Of a DNA stretch of 64,000 nucleotides, positions 10,606 to 20,558 are shown in pieces. The stretch's first letter is position 1, and each line of letters opens with the position of its first letter. The stretch lies in the NCBI GenBank assembly GCA_012729505.1, contig JAAYDA010000005.1, positions 1-64,000 of the forward strand. The letters run 5' to 3'. The notes under the pieces were generated by a model, which was not told the origin of the DNA, ran no database searches, and worked only from the letters and a program-made list of their open reading frames with translations. The position numbers were made by a program, and so were the translations under genes. The DNA is from Syntrophomonadaceae bacterium (GTDB lineage: Bacteria; Bacillota; Syntrophomonadia; Syntrophomonadales; DTU052).

Positions 10606-10938
10606 CTATTCTTTTGGCAGTTCATTTTCGCTGGCATATATGGGTATGAGTCTTTTTATGCCCGACATTTCTAAAATTCGAGAAATTGAAGGTCGAGGAC
10701 GCACAATATACATTTTCCCTCCCTGACTGGTAATCTTGTTGTATCTTCCCAAGATAAATCCCAACCCCGAGCTGTCAATAAAGGACACTCCACCGAGATC
10801 AAGAACTAATCCACGGAATTTTCCCTTTTTCAGCCTTTCGTCAACCAAGTCTTTCATTCCATCAGCAACCGCCAGATCAATCTCGCCTATTATCCTGGCC
10901 ATAAGAATATCATTTTCAACTTCCAACTGAATCTGCAA
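10606..10938 (-). CDS. spoIIAA: anti-anti-sigma factor SpoIIAA
   Basis: STAS domain with VSFIDSSGLGFILGRY and synteny. Confidence 0.93.
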   Translation of the reverse strand: MQIQLEVENDILMARIIGEIDLAVADGMKDLVDERLKKGKFRGLVLDLGGVSFIDSSGLGFILGRYNKITSQGGKMYIVRPRPSISRILEMSGIKRLIPIYASENELPKE

Positions 10939-10967
10939 TTCATTATCCTCCTGGCTGTTTTTTACAA

Positions 10968-10997
10968 TTATTCTCCAGAAGAACCAGTTTTTCCTGC
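10968..10997 (-). promoter_or_regulatory. SigH-type promoter for spoIIAA-spoIIAB-sigF
   Basis: minus strand GCAGGAAAA-N12-GGAGAATAA matches RNAGGAWWW-N11-12-RNNGAATWW at every position. Confidence 0.75.
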
Positions 10998-10999
10998 CA

Positions 11000-12154
11000 T
11001 TATCTGGAATCGATTAAAAATATTTTATTCCAGGCCTTCATAACCGTCTGCCAAACTGACCCTCTTGGGACATGCTGCATTGCCAATAGAGGAACCTTAC
11101 GAACCACCTTGTCATCCACCATTACCCGGGCCTCACCCAGGCGGTCGCCCTTCTTTACAGGCGCATCAATATATGAAGCAACAGAATAAACCCACGTAAC
11201 GCCCTCTTCCTTCCCTTTGGGAATAATGCTGCCGATTTCCCGCATGGGTCCCGCTTCAACCACATCAGTGAGCCCTTTTCCTACTTTGGTCAGCCCACAC
11301 ACCGTATTTTGATTGGCCAGGCTCTTGTAAGCATAGCGGGCAAACCCGAAATTATACATGGCCATAGAGTCACTAAAATTGCCTCGAGGCTCAGGTGAGG
11401 CCATAACAACTCCTATCAACCGCAAGCCATTTCTTTTTGCGGTGGAAACCAAACAGTATTTCGCTTGATTGGTCCATCCGGTCTTGAACCCATCTGCACC
11501 CTCGTACCACCACAAAAGCTTATTTGTGTTATACAAAATAAATTCTCCGCTGCGAAGGCTGTATTCCTTTATCGTTGTGAACTTAAGAATATCCGGAAAA
11601 GTAAGAGCATATCGGCCCAGGGTGGCCATATCCCTGGCACTTGTGTAGTGGTTGTCATCATGAAGACCATAAGCGTTGATATAATGAGTATTTTTCATCC
11701 CCAAATCCTTGGCCTTTTGGTTCATCCTTTTCACAAAAGCCTCATGACTGCCTTCCAGGTGTTCGGCCACAGCCACACAGCAATCATTGGCGGAGCCAAC
11801 TGCAATGGCCACCAGCATATCGTTGAAGGTCATTGTTTCACCAGGCTCCAGCCAGATCTGGGATCCCCCCAGCCTCCAGGCATTTTCGCTGGCGGTCACC
11901 TTTTCGTTCAAGGTAACCCGACCATCTTTCAATGCCTCCACTGCCAGGATAATAGTCATCAGTTTGGTCATACTGGCAGGCGGCAGTGGTTTATCAACGT
12001 TTTTCTCATACAGAATCTGTCCGGATTCGGCATCCATCAAGATGGCCGAATCCCCTTTGATATCCAGCACATCGTCAGCTCGAGCCAGCGGTACCATCAT
12101 CCCCAGGGAAAGAGCCACAACAAGCAAAAAGGAAAGCCACTTCTTAAAAAACAC
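11000..12154 (-). CDS. dacF: D-alanyl-D-alanine carboxypeptidase (DacF-like)
   Basis: signal peptide, PPASMTKLMT (SxxK), SANDC (SxN), DGFKTGWT (KTG); upstream of spoIIAA. Confidence 0.9.
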   Translation of the reverse strand: MFFKKWLSFLLVVALSLGMMVPLARADDVLDIKGDSAILMDAESGQILYEKNVDKPLPPASMTKLMTIILAVEALKDGRVTLNEKVTASENAWRLGGSQIWLEPGETMTFNDMLVAIAVGSANDCCVAVAEHLEGSHEAFVKRMNQKAKDLGMKNTHYINAYGLHDDNHYTSARDMATLGRYALTFPDILKFTTIKEYSLRSGEFILYNTNKLLWWYEGADGFKTGWTNQAKYCLVSTAKRNGLRLIGVVMASPEPRGNFSDSMAMYNFGFARYAYKSLANQNTVCGLTKVGKGLTDVVEAGPMREIGSIIPKGKEEGVTWVYSVASYIDAPVKKGDRLGEARVMVDDKVVRKVPLLAMQHVPRGSVWQTVMKAWNKIFLIDSR

Positions 12155-12226
12155 CAGAGATCCCCTCCACTGTCTTTTACAGTATGTTTATTGGCTTTCC
12201 TCGTTGATTATGCCGTGTATTGTATC

Positions 12227-13534
12227 CTAGCCATCCACAACTTCCAAAATAATTGGTGCCATTAGGGGCATACTCTCCCCCCATTCCATGGCCAGCAAGA
12301 CCTGTTCCTTAGCCATCTCCAATTTCTGCGGGTCATTGGCATGAATGGTGACCAGCACATCACCTGTTTCTACCAGATCACCAGTTTTTTTGTGCAGAAT
12401 CAGACCTACAGAATGGTCAATCTTTTGCCCCGATTGCTCCCGCCCCGCTCCTAAAGCCATGACGGCCCGGCCGATTTCATCTGTTTTCAGCCCGGTGATA
12501 TATCCTGCCCGGGGGGATTTAACTTCGACCTGAAGTGAAGCCGGATCTATATCGGCAATTCTCTCCAGATTCTTTACGCGGCCACCCTGGGCCTCCACCA
12601 TCTCTGCCAGCTTCGTGTATCCATGACCTTCATCCAGCAAATGACGGGCCAGGCTATCAGCATCCTTCAATGAAGAAACAGCCCCACCCAACAGGATCAT
12701 TCGTCCAGACAAAGCCAGACACAGTTGTTCCAAGTCCTGAGGCCCTTGACCCCGCAGAAGATCTACCGCCTCTTGAATTTCTAAGCGATTGCCTACCGCA
12801 TATCCCAAAGGCTTTTCCATATCGCTCAAAATCGCCGCCACCCTGCGTCCCGCTTGAGTACCAATGGCTACCATGGTATGAGCCAGTTTGACGGCCTCCT
12901 CAACCGTTTTCATAAACGCACCCCGGCCTACTTTAATATCCAGTACTATCCCATCTGCGCCCGAGGCAATTTTTTTACTCATGACACTGCTGGCAATCAA
13001 AGGGATGCTATCTACTGTAGCCGTCACATCCCGTAAGCCATACAATATCTTGTCTGCAGGCACCAGGTTGCCGCTCTGAGCAATAACCGCGGCTTTGATT
13101 CGGTTGACCTGGGCAAAGAAATCCTTCTGATTCATTTCCGTACGAAACCCGGGAATCGATTCGAATTTGTCAATAGTCCCACCGGTAAAGCCCAACCCCC
13201 GTCCGGAAAGCTTGGCCACCGGCACCCCGGCGGCAGCACATAAAGCCACAACCACCGGAGTAGTCTTATCTCCAACTCCTCCGGTGCTATGTTTATCGAC
13301 CTTGATTCCTGCAATTGCCGACAAATCCATGACCTCACCCGAATGAGCCATAGCCAGAGCCAGATCAGCTGTTTCCTGCGGAGTCATCCCCTGAAAATAT
13401 ACGGCCATGGCCCAGGCAGACCCCTGATAATCTGCCACCTCACCTGATACCAGGCCATTAATAAAATATTCAATCTGCCGGCGGCTCAACTGGTGACCAT
13501 CACGTTTATGACGAATTATCTCTTCTGGATGCAC
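12227..13534 (-). CDS. pdp: pyrimidine-nucleoside (thymidine) phosphorylase
   Basis: KHSTGGVGDKTTPVVVALCAAAGVPVAKLSGRGLGFTGGTIDK; start taken as VHPEEII inside the longer ORF. Confidence 0.92.
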   Translation of the reverse strand: MHPEEIIRHKRDGHQLSRRQIEYFINGLVSGEVADYQGSAWAMAVYFQGMTPQETADLALAMAHSGEVMDLSAIAGIKVDKHSTGGVGDKTTPVVVALCAAAGVPVAKLSGRGLGFTGGTIDKFESIPGFRTEMNQKDFFAQVNRIKAAVIAQSGNLVPADKILYGLRDVTATVDSIPLIASSVMSKKIASGADGIVLDIKVGRGAFMKTVEEAVKLAHTMVAIGTQAGRRVAAILSDMEKPLGYAVGNRLEIQEAVDLLRGQGPQDLEQLCLALSGRMILLGGAVSSLKDADSLARHLLDEGHGYTKLAEMVEAQGGRVKNLERIADIDPASLQVEVKSPRAGYITGLKTDEIGRAVMALGAGREQSGQKIDHSVGLILHKKTGDLVETGDVLVTIHANDPQKLEMAKEQVLLAMEWGESMPLMAPIILEVVDG

Positions 13535-13535
13535 A

Positions 13536-14732
13536 TCACTGCCCCCCTTTTCTAAACAGCTCCTCCGCAAAGCTCAGGCCAGGAAAGCCTTGGGTGGATA
13601 CCCCCAGAAGCTGAGCCACTGTTTTACCCAGATCAGCAAAGGTCTCTCTGACCCCCAAATCTGCCCCTCCACAGACCTGGGGACCCACTACCAGTAAAGG
13701 CACATATTCCCGGGAATGATCAGTACTGGGTGTAGTCGGATCAACTCCGTGGTCAGCGGTAAAAACCAGGATATCACCGGAACGCAGTTCGGATATGAGA
13801 AGGGTTATTTTCTTATCTACCTCCTGTAAAGCCGCCGCATATCCGCTGGGATCATTCCGATGCCCATATTTCATGTCAAAATCTACCAAATTGGCAAAAA
13901 CCAAGCCTCGTCTCTCTGAATCAATTACCTCTTTTATCCGGGCCAGCCCTTCCTGGTTGTTTTTGCTGGGAATATGATGGATGATTCCCCGATCCGCGAA
14001 AACATCTTTTATCTTGCCTATCCCGGTAGTATCAATTCCGTTTTTCACCAGCCGGTCCAGGACCGTCTCTCCCGGCGGCTCCAATGAATAATCATGCCGG
14101 TTCTCAGTCCGCACAAATTCTCCGGCTCGTCCTTTAAAAGGCCGGGCAATAACCCGCCCCACTCCATGCTCTCCCTTTAACAGCTCCCGGGCAATCTCAC
14201 AAATCCGGTACAACTCGTCCAGAGGGATAACATCCTCATGAGCAGCAATCTGGAAAACACTGTCTGCCGAGGTATAGACGATGGGAAAACCGGTCCTGAC
14301 ATGTTCAGCTCCCAACTCCTCAATAATTGCTGTACCCGAGGCCGCCAGATTCCCCAAGGTGCGGCGGCCTATGGAAGCCTCAAACTTCTCCATCAAATCC
14401 GGAGGAAAGCCATCAGGGTAGACTGGGAAAGGCCTTTTAGTCACCAGACCCATCATCTCCCAGTGGCCTGTAGTCGTATCTTTTCCTTGGGAAATCTCAG
14501 CCATTTTACCCCATGCACCCTCACAAGCCCGTATCGGTTCGACCCCTTCGATGGGGATAATATTCCCCAGTCCCAAACGTTCAAAATTAGGCAGATCAAT
14601 TCCTCCCAGAACACGGCTCATATTACCCAGAGTATTGCTACCCTTATCACCATAAAGAGCAGCATCCGGCAATTCGCCAACCCCCAAACCATCTAATACC
14701 ACCAAAATTACTCGATCAATAATTGCAATCAT
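13536..14732 (-). CDS. deoB: phosphopentomutase
   Basis: [51 protein letters not shown]; start taken as MIAIIDRVI. Confidence 0.93.
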   Translation of the reverse strand: MIAIIDRVILVVLDGLGVGELPDAALYGDKGSNTLGNMSRVLGGIDLPNFERLGLGNIIPIEGVEPIRACEGAWGKMAEISQGKDTTTGHWEMMGLVTKRPFPVYPDGFPPDLMEKFEASIGRRTLGNLAASGTAIIEELGAEHVRTGFPIVYTSADSVFQIAAHEDVIPLDELYRICEIARELLKGEHGVGRVIARPFKGRAGEFVRTENRHDYSLEPPGETVLDRLVKNGIDTTGIGKIKDVFADRGIIHHIPSKNNQEGLARIKEVIDSERRGLVFANLVDFDMKYGHRNDPSGYAAALQEVDKKITLLISELRSGDILVFTADHGVDPTTPSTDHSREYVPLLVVGPQVCGGADLGVRETFADLGKTVAQLLGVSTQGFPGLSFAEELFRKGGQ

Positions 14733-14739
14733 CTCCTTT

Positions 14740-15627
14740 TCAAGCCCGTGGATGACTTCGCACGTAAACATCCTTCAGGTGAGATCTGGTCATATGAGTA
14801 TAAATCTGAGTAGTGCTTATATCGGCATGGCCCAGCATCTCCTGCACCGACCTTAAGTCCGCTCCATTTTCCAAAAGATGAGTAGCAAAAGAATGCCTCA
14901 GAGTATGAGGAGTTACCTCCTTGGTAATCCCGGTCTCCGCCACATGCTTGTTCAATATCTTCCAAAAACCCTGCCGGGTCATCTTGTTTCCTCTGGCATT
15001 TACAAACAAAATACGGCTCATATGACCCTTCAGCAGCTTTTGCCGGGAACGTGATATATAACGATCCACCCAAAAACCAGCTGTTTTCCCCACCGGGACT
15101 ATCCTCTCCTTGCGCCCCTTGCCGACACAGCGCACATATCCTGCCGAAAGATTGACATCATCCACATCCAATGATAACAGCTCCGAAACCCTTAGTCCGG
15201 TAGCATACATCAACTCCAGCATAGCCCGATCCCGGAGACCAATCAATGATACCACATTGGGATTGGCAAAAAGCCGGTCTATTTCCTCCACCGACAGCAC
15301 ATCCGGAAGCTTCCGGTTAATCCGGGGAGTCTCCAGAAGATCGGCCGGGTTAAGAGTAAGATACCCTTCCATAGTTAAATAACGAAAAAAAGATTTGATA
15401 CTGGACAAATGACGGGCCGTAGTGGAAAAAGCTACTCCCTCATCCAGCAAAGAACTCAAAAACCCTAAGATATCAGGTCTCTTGATATCTTCTGGCTGCC
15501 CCACCTTTTTAACCCGCAGAAATGCTAAAAATTTTTCCAGATCACGATTATAGGCCTCCAGAGTGTTTTCTGACAACCCCTTCTCAAACCTAAGATATTT
15601 CATATATTCAGGCAGTAATTTGTCCAT
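14740..15627 (-). CDS. xerD: site-specific tyrosine recombinase XerD
   Basis: [48 protein letters not shown]. Confidence 0.92.
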   Translation of the reverse strand: MDKLLPEYMKYLRFEKGLSENTLEAYNRDLEKFLAFLRVKKVGQPEDIKRPDILGFLSSLLDEGVAFSTTARHLSSIKSFFRYLTMEGYLTLNPADLLETPRINRKLPDVLSVEEIDRLFANPNVVSLIGLRDRAMLELMYATGLRVSELLSLDVDDVNLSAGYVRCVGKGRKERIVPVGKTAGFWVDRYISRSRQKLLKGHMSRILFVNARGNKMTRQGFWKILNKHVAETGITKEVTPHTLRHSFATHLLENGADLRSVQEMLGHADISTTQIYTHMTRSHLKDVYVRSHPRA

Positions 15628-15692
15628 CCGTACCCCTCCGCCAATAAAAACCCTTGATGATTAGTTTGACAAAGCTCCGAAGGTTCCTGCTG

Positions 15693-15956
15693 TTATTCAT
15701 GTTCCTGATAATATAAATCTTGCAGCTTGATAACATACTGATCCATTTTTTGGTCAAACCAGCTTTTTTCCATCGGCTCAACATCCATGGGACCTACCTT
15801 AGCCGATTCTTCTTCGATCCACGTGGATAAAGCCGGTGCATAGGCCTGATAAAGAGTGGCCAAACCTACGCCAGTGGCACTGAGAAGTGCCAGCAGGATA
15901 ACCCCTTTAATCACCGATCCCACTTTTTTTCGCACATCGCTGATTATGATCAACAC
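15693..15956 (-). CDS. small membrane protein, possibly YqzK/DUF4227-like
   Basis: single TM; sits between spoIIM and xerD. Confidence 0.5.
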   Translation of the reverse strand: MLIIISDVRKKVGSVIKGVILLALLSATGVGLATLYQAYAPALSTWIEEESAKVGPMDVEPMEKSWFDQKMDQYVIKLQDLYYQEHE

Positions 15957-15969
15957 CAGAATATCCTCC

Positions 15970-16581
15970 TTAACTTAAGATTAATGATAATAGCCAAGGC
16001 GCCAGATAAGATTCAATAAGGGCTCCCAAAAGAAGTACGATAAGAATGCCGATCATAGCCAAAGTATAAAGCACGAAATTCTGCCACAGCTCAGCCCGGG
16101 CCTGAAAACGGCCTTTTACCAGAAACAGGGAAAAACCGATGCTCAATACCGCCCCCATAATAATAAAGGGAATATAAAAGATGTTTTGCGGGAGTACTGT
16201 TGCCAAGGCCATGACAACACCTAGTTTGCCTTTTTCCTGAATCAGGAAGCCCAAAGTAAATCCTAAAGAGAAAGCCCGGGCAAAAATCATTCCCAGTATT
16301 AGAGGCACACCTACCACAGTAAGACCCAGGAACCACATTAGCCCCACTGTTTTCACCTGATTCAAGGCCACCGCAAGGAATAGCCCATGGCCGTCTTCAT
16401 GGCCTCCGCCATAATTGATCAGTTGATTGACCAGATTCAAAAGATAACTCCGGGTCTCTCCCTCCAAGCTGCCCGATTTCATATCACCCAATGTAATTCC
16501 CAGCGCAAAAATCACGATCAAGAGCAGATATTTTAATAGATTCTTTCTAAGATGCTCAATAAGAATACCTGGCAGAGTCAA
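15970..16581 (-). CDS. spoIIM: stage II sporulation protein M
   Basis: multi-TM protein of the SpoIIM family; synteny with xerD. Confidence 0.88.
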   Translation of the reverse strand: MTLPGILIEHLRKNLLKYLLLIVIFALGITLGDMKSGSLEGETRSYLLNLVNQLINYGGGHEDGHGLFLAVALNQVKTVGLMWFLGLTVVGVPLILGMIFARAFSLGFTLGFLIQEKGKLGVVMALATVLPQNIFYIPFIIMGAVLSIGFSLFLVKGRFQARAELWQNFVLYTLAMIGILIVLLLGALIESYLAPWLLSLILS

Positions 16582-16814
16582 TCAATTCACCCCACGTCCT
16601 GCCTTTTGGCGAAGAATTCTCATTCTTTGCCGGTATCAGACTAACCGCCGCCATATGCCGGACTAGCCTCTACTGGAATTCTTATTCTGAATTGGCCAGG
16701 ATTATGCTTGGGAAGTAACCTTTGGAAATGCCTCGTGGTAAAAGTCATAAAGGTTGGATTGAAATGAGAAACCAAAAGAATTTTTGAAGGAAATTGCTCT
16801 CCTGACAGAAAGAC

Positions 16815-17516
16815 CTATTCGTTTTCCTCTATCACCCGGCAGGGAATTCCCTGCTGTGCCGCCAGCACACTAATAGTCTCCATAATATAGCGGGCGGCCA
16901 GTATATCCTCCTGAGAATTGCCACTGGCGGCAACTACCGCCACCCCGGCCGATTGACTCATCAGCTCAATCCCGCGCCGGGCCCCGGTATTGGCAGGCTC
17001 AGTTCCTTTTTGACGTAAAGTGCGAGCCACTGTCCCCGTTGCAACCAGGTTCGTCTCCTGATAAGCCGCATCAAAGGCCACTCCGCCCGTATCAGTTACC
17101 GCCACCACCACTCGGTTTTCAAAATCTGTAAGCCGGGGAGTTTCCGCACCTAAATTGGGAACCACCGCCTCAATAATGGCCCCTTGACTGTTTAAGCCCC
17201 CAATAAGCTTTTGACACCGCTGCAAACGCTCTTCATTGCCACCGGCACGAGGTTCGGCAACTACGATTACACCAGTGTCCGCCTCCAGTGCCACCCGGGC
17301 CGCAATACGACCAATTCTTTCCGGATCAACTTTGACCGGAGCACGGGTAAAATCAGGACTGGCGCCGAATACCTTAAGTGCCCCCTCATCCAAAGCACTC
17401 TCCAGCGTCGTTGACATATCGATTACATCCACCACCAATATGGCTAAACCCTGACGGGCCGCCTTCACTGCCCCACTGGCATCAGATGTCACCATTATCT
17501 TTTTGTACTCGGCCAT
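16815..17516 (-). CDS. conserved protein of unknown function with ComB-like N-terminal motif
   Basis: ILVVDVIDMSTTLESALDEGALKVF resembles the start of the ComB family; the rest is not clearly similar. Confidence 0.5.
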   Translation of the reverse strand: MAEYKKIMVTSDASGAVKAARQGLAILVVDVIDMSTTLESALDEGALKVFGASPDFTRAPVKVDPERIGRIAARVALEADTGVIVVAEPRAGGNEERLQRCQKLIGGLNSQGAIIEAVVPNLGAETPRLTDFENRVVVAVTDTGGVAFDAAYQETNLVATGTVARTLRQKGTEPANTGARRGIELMSQSAGVAVVAASGNSQEDILAARYIMETISVLAAQQGIPCRVIEENE

Positions 17517-18672
17517 AATATCCGCCTCCTCCCGGAATAATTCTCAACTCATTATGGCGCATAGCCTGAATAATATCTATCACCGGCTGCTTTACTACCT
17601 TTTTCATCATTTCCAGGTCAGCCCGTTCAACAATTTCTATCTCACTGCCGAAAGAACGCCGTAATCGGTTATAGGCTGCCGGCCCGATCCCCGGAATCAT
17701 ATGCAGCGGAACCCGGTAATAATAAGGCGGGCGTCCTATGGGATGATGAGGCTCATCATAATCTCTTATGGCATGAATCCGATCCCAGACCCCGGGGATC
17801 ATTTTTTGCTCACACTTCGGGCAGTTAAAAATCGCTTCATCCCCCCGGGCCAAAAACCTGCAATGAGGACAAAAACTCCGGTGATACTTGCCTAGAAGCG
17901 GATGCATCCCATAATTGGCCATAATACGGCGTCCATTTTCTCCTGCAATAGCCCAGCGGAGCTCCTCAAATCCTAGTTGCCCCATCCTGATCTGATTATA
18001 TTCCCGGCCCAGGTTCTTCAGAGAATGAGCATCTGAATTGGATAGAAACCCATACTGCCGTGTTTCCTCAATAGTACCGGCCATTTCCGTATCGGCAGAA
18101 AGGCCCAGCTCCAAAGCATCAATTAGGGCCGCCGTCTTTCCAAATCCATCCTTTAACCGAGAAACCCAGCAGCCATAAGCCCCTTTATGCGGAGTAAAAG
18201 CATGGGCAACTACAAAAATACCCTCCAGACCCTTGGTCAAATTCTGCAATTCCCCGGCGGTTAAAGCCATCCTCTGAGTAGATAGCTCCGTATTAGTCAC
18301 CTTGTTTTTCACCAGCTTCTGCCAGGTTTCCACCGCCTTCAGGTCAGGAAGGTAAGACAGAAAATGAATCCCCTCCCGGCTCTCGGATTCCACTCCCAGA
18401 ACCAGCATTATCCCCTGGGGAGTCAAAAGATCCCCATGCCGGTTAACTTCCAATCTGCCCTGATCCAGCATCACCATTATCTCATGTAAAACCAAGGGGC
18501 TTCCACAATCCACAACCCCCACCATGTGCAATCCCTTTTCCAAAGCACCCGTCTCTAAAATATCAGCAATAGTTAACTGGTCCGAAGCCGTTATCTTAAC
18601 CGGACGCCCCCGGGCCCTTCCAATATGAACATGAAGATCCCCATTATAAACTCGCAACCGAAACCCTCCCAA
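17482..18672 (-). CDS. endonuclease Q-like / TIGR00375 family PHP-domain protein
   Basis: DLHVHIGRARGRPVKITAS, VVAHAFTPHKGAYG, SNSDAHSLKNLGREYNQI, zinc cysteines CPHC...CPKC. Confidence 0.85.
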   Translation of the reverse strand: MGGFRLRVYNGDLHVHIGRARGRPVKITASDQLTIADILETGALEKGLHMVGVVDCGSPLVLHEIMVMLDQGRLEVNRHGDLLTPQGIMLVLGVESESREGIHFLSYLPDLKAVETWQKLVKNKVTNTELSTQRMALTAGELQNLTKGLEGIFVVAHAFTPHKGAYGCWVSRLKDGFGKTAALIDALELGLSADTEMAGTIEETRQYGFLSNSDAHSLKNLGREYNQIRMGQLGFEELRWAIAGENGRRIMANYGMHPLLGKYHRSFCPHCRFLARGDEAIFNCPKCEQKMIPGVWDRIHAIRDYDEPHHPIGRPPYYYRVPLHMIPGIGPAAYNRLRRSFGSEIEIVERADLEMMKKVVKQPVIDIIQAMRHNELRIIPGGGGYYGRVQKDNGDI

Positions 18673-18675
18673 AAA

Positions 18676-19206
18676 TCATCGGTCAAGGCCCAGCAATCCC
18701 ATCAGAGTCTTGCTATCCTTAATTTCCCCTGTCCGGATCTTGGACCTGGCCTCCTCCAGGCTCATCATGCAAACCTCCAGAAATTCATCCTCATCCGGCT
18801 GATTATCCCCAATTGAAAGATCCCGGGCCAGATAAAGATGGAGCATCTCATCGCAAAAGCCCGGAGTTGAGTAATAGCTGAACATCTTCTCCCAATGACC
18901 GGCAGTAATCCCCGCCTCCTCTAAAAGCTCCCGGCGAGCACAATCCAACGGATCTTCCCCGGGAGACAGCTTGCCCGCCGGGATTTCCAGCAGCTCCTGT
19001 CCCACCGGATAACGATATTGCCGAACCATACAGACCCGCTCCTGGTCATCCAAAGCCACTATCGCCACCGCTCCCGGATGCTCAACCCACTCCCGGGTGG
19101 CCTCCCGCTCATTGGGCAAAACTACCGTGTCCAGCCACATATTAATCATCCGGCCTGAATAAATCATCTCACTCTTTATTCTTCTCTCAGTAAAATCCAT
19201 GGGCAT
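18676..19206 (-). CDS. nudF: ADP-ribose pyrophosphatase, Nudix family (NudF-like)
   Basis: Nudix box GKLSPGEDPLDCARRELLEEAGI. Confidence 0.88.
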   Translation of the reverse strand: MPMDFTERRIKSEMIYSGRMINMWLDTVVLPNEREATREWVEHPGAVAIVALDDQERVCMVRQYRYPVGQELLEIPAGKLSPGEDPLDCARRELLEEAGITAGHWEKMFSYYSTPGFCDEMLHLYLARDLSIGDNQPDEDEFLEVCMMSLEEARSKIRTGEIKDSKTLMGLLGLDR

Positions 19207-19250
19207 CTCCCTTCGACTCCTTGATTATGTAAACTAATCTGCTGCCTTAA

Positions 19251-19290
19251 GATTTTTGACTCATATAATGGCATACAAGCCACATACTAA
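19251..19290 (+). promoter_or_regulatory. putative SigE-type promoter(s) for the small MciZ-like ORF
   Basis: GATTTTT-N14-CATACAAG and overlapping TCATATA-N15-CATACTAA, compared with recalled SigE consensus KMATATT-N14/15-CATACAHT; a TATAAT at 19264-19269 is an alternative SigA -10. Confidence 0.4.
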
Positions 19291-19322
19291 ATAATAATGA
19301 AAAACAGTGAAGTGGTGATAAA

Positions 19323-19463
19323 TTGAGACTGCACTTATTGGTATTCAGGAATGGTTTAATCTACACCGGCAAAGTTAAAGACCTGACATTGGCCCTGAAA
19401 AAACTGCCGCCCCAGCTGCGGGTTAAGGATCTCATCAAACCGATACCACAAAATACTCATTGA
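19323..19463 (+). CDS. mciZ: 46-aa small protein, candidate MciZ-like inhibitor of FtsZ
   Basis: TTG start with GTGGTGA RBS; MRLHLLVFRNGLIYTGKVKDLTLALKKLPPQLRVKDLIKPIPQNTH resembles B. subtilis MciZ (recalled MKVHRMPKGVVLVGKAWEIRAKLKEYGRTFQYVKDWISKP); adjacent to nudF. Confidence 0.6.
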   Translation: MRLHLLVFRNGLIYTGKVKDLTLALKKLPPQLRVKDLIKPIPQNTH

Positions 19464-19481
19464 TGGAAAAAACCGCCCTGA

Positions 19482-20558
19482 TCAGGCAGGTCCCAGCTCT
19501 TCCCGGCATGAAAGCTCGGCTGCAGCCCCCAGAGCCAAGAAAAATTCATAGTCCTCATCCTTGCCTCGGCCCATAGTAGTTGTTTTCAACTGATAAAATT
19601 CCAGAGCCTTATCCACCAGCTGACCGTCAAGATACTCCAGATGGTGCTTCGATTGCAGGTCATGTTCTGCCACCTGACGCTCCAGGAAAATTCCGGCAGC
19701 TCCCGGGAGCGCCGGAAGAGGAAGGTGGACTCTTACTTTGCAGACCTCATTCAAAACAGTTAAGGTATGGTGACTGATACCGCAATGTCTTGCCCGGGAA
19801 TCGGCGAAGCTGATCCGGGGAACCGCAACAGGTATCCCCCCCAGAGTATCCACCGCATTCAGAATCGTCCCTTGCTCGATTCCGGTAAATCCCCATTTAG
19901 TCCCAGTGCCAACTATGCCCGGCCCCATTGCCACCAAAATTATATCAGGCTTCCAAACCCCGTAAGCAGCCAGCAAACCGCTGAAGATATTCACCGCTTC
20001 GATATCACCGCCCCAGGCATTCCCTGCTGTAACTACCCCTGTCAGCAACCCCAATTCCTTTAACTGATAGATAGTGGCGCTCCATGAGGCGGGAAGGCTG
20101 GCTGCATCAGTCATAACATAAGCCACCTTTCGGTTCTTAAGAGCCAGGCAGGCACACAAAGGCGCGACCATAGAATGCAAAGTCCCTACCAATACCGGAG
20201 TTCCCGCCAAATCATCAATGGATTTCATCAGCTGATGGTAGGGACTATCTTCTTCTTCAACACTTAATACCCGGATCTGCCCCGGAGTATATCGCATTTT
20301 CATTATGTGTCCGCTTCCGGTCAGCTCCATCTTCGGACGGGACAGATTCACAATGACAAAATCCCGGCCGCCACTGCCCAGGTTCAGAGAAGCAGCCGTA
20401 GTGTTCAACAACACCTGGTCGCCGGCCTGAACCAAACCGGAATAGCCTTCATAGGCCACCGCCCGGCCAACCTGTCCCTCCACGGTGACCTCGATATCCT
20501 GCAGACCCGGCCTTCGCCCGATTTCACGCAATACTATTCCCGTCTTGGTTTCCATCAT
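19482..20558 (-). CDS. DUF3866 family protein
   Basis: whole-length similarity recognised; located between pepT-like and nudix genes. Confidence 0.75.
   Translation of the reverse strand: MMETKTGIVLREIGRRPGLQDIEVTVEGQVGRAVAYEGYSGLVQAGDQVLLNTTAASLNLGSGGRDFVIVNLSRPKMELTGSGHIMKMRYTPGQIRVLSVEEEDSPYHQLMKSIDDLAGTPVLVGTLHSMVAPLCACLALKNRKVAYVMTDAASLPASWSATIYQLKELGLLTGVVTAGNAWGGDIEAVNIFSGLLAAYGVWKPDIILVAMGPGIVGTGTKWGFTGIEQGTILNAVDTLGGIPVAVPRISFADSRARHCGISHHTLTVLNEVCKVRVHLPLPALPGAAGIFLERQVAEHDLQSKHHLEYLDGQLVDKALEFYQLKTTTMGRGKDEDYEFFLALGAAAELSCREELGPA

Noticed and set aside
16630-16658. SigE-like boxes upstream of spoIIM (GCATATG-N14-GATACCGG on the minus strand)
   Set aside because: The -35 is reasonable but the -10 matches only about half of CATACAHT; too weak to call.
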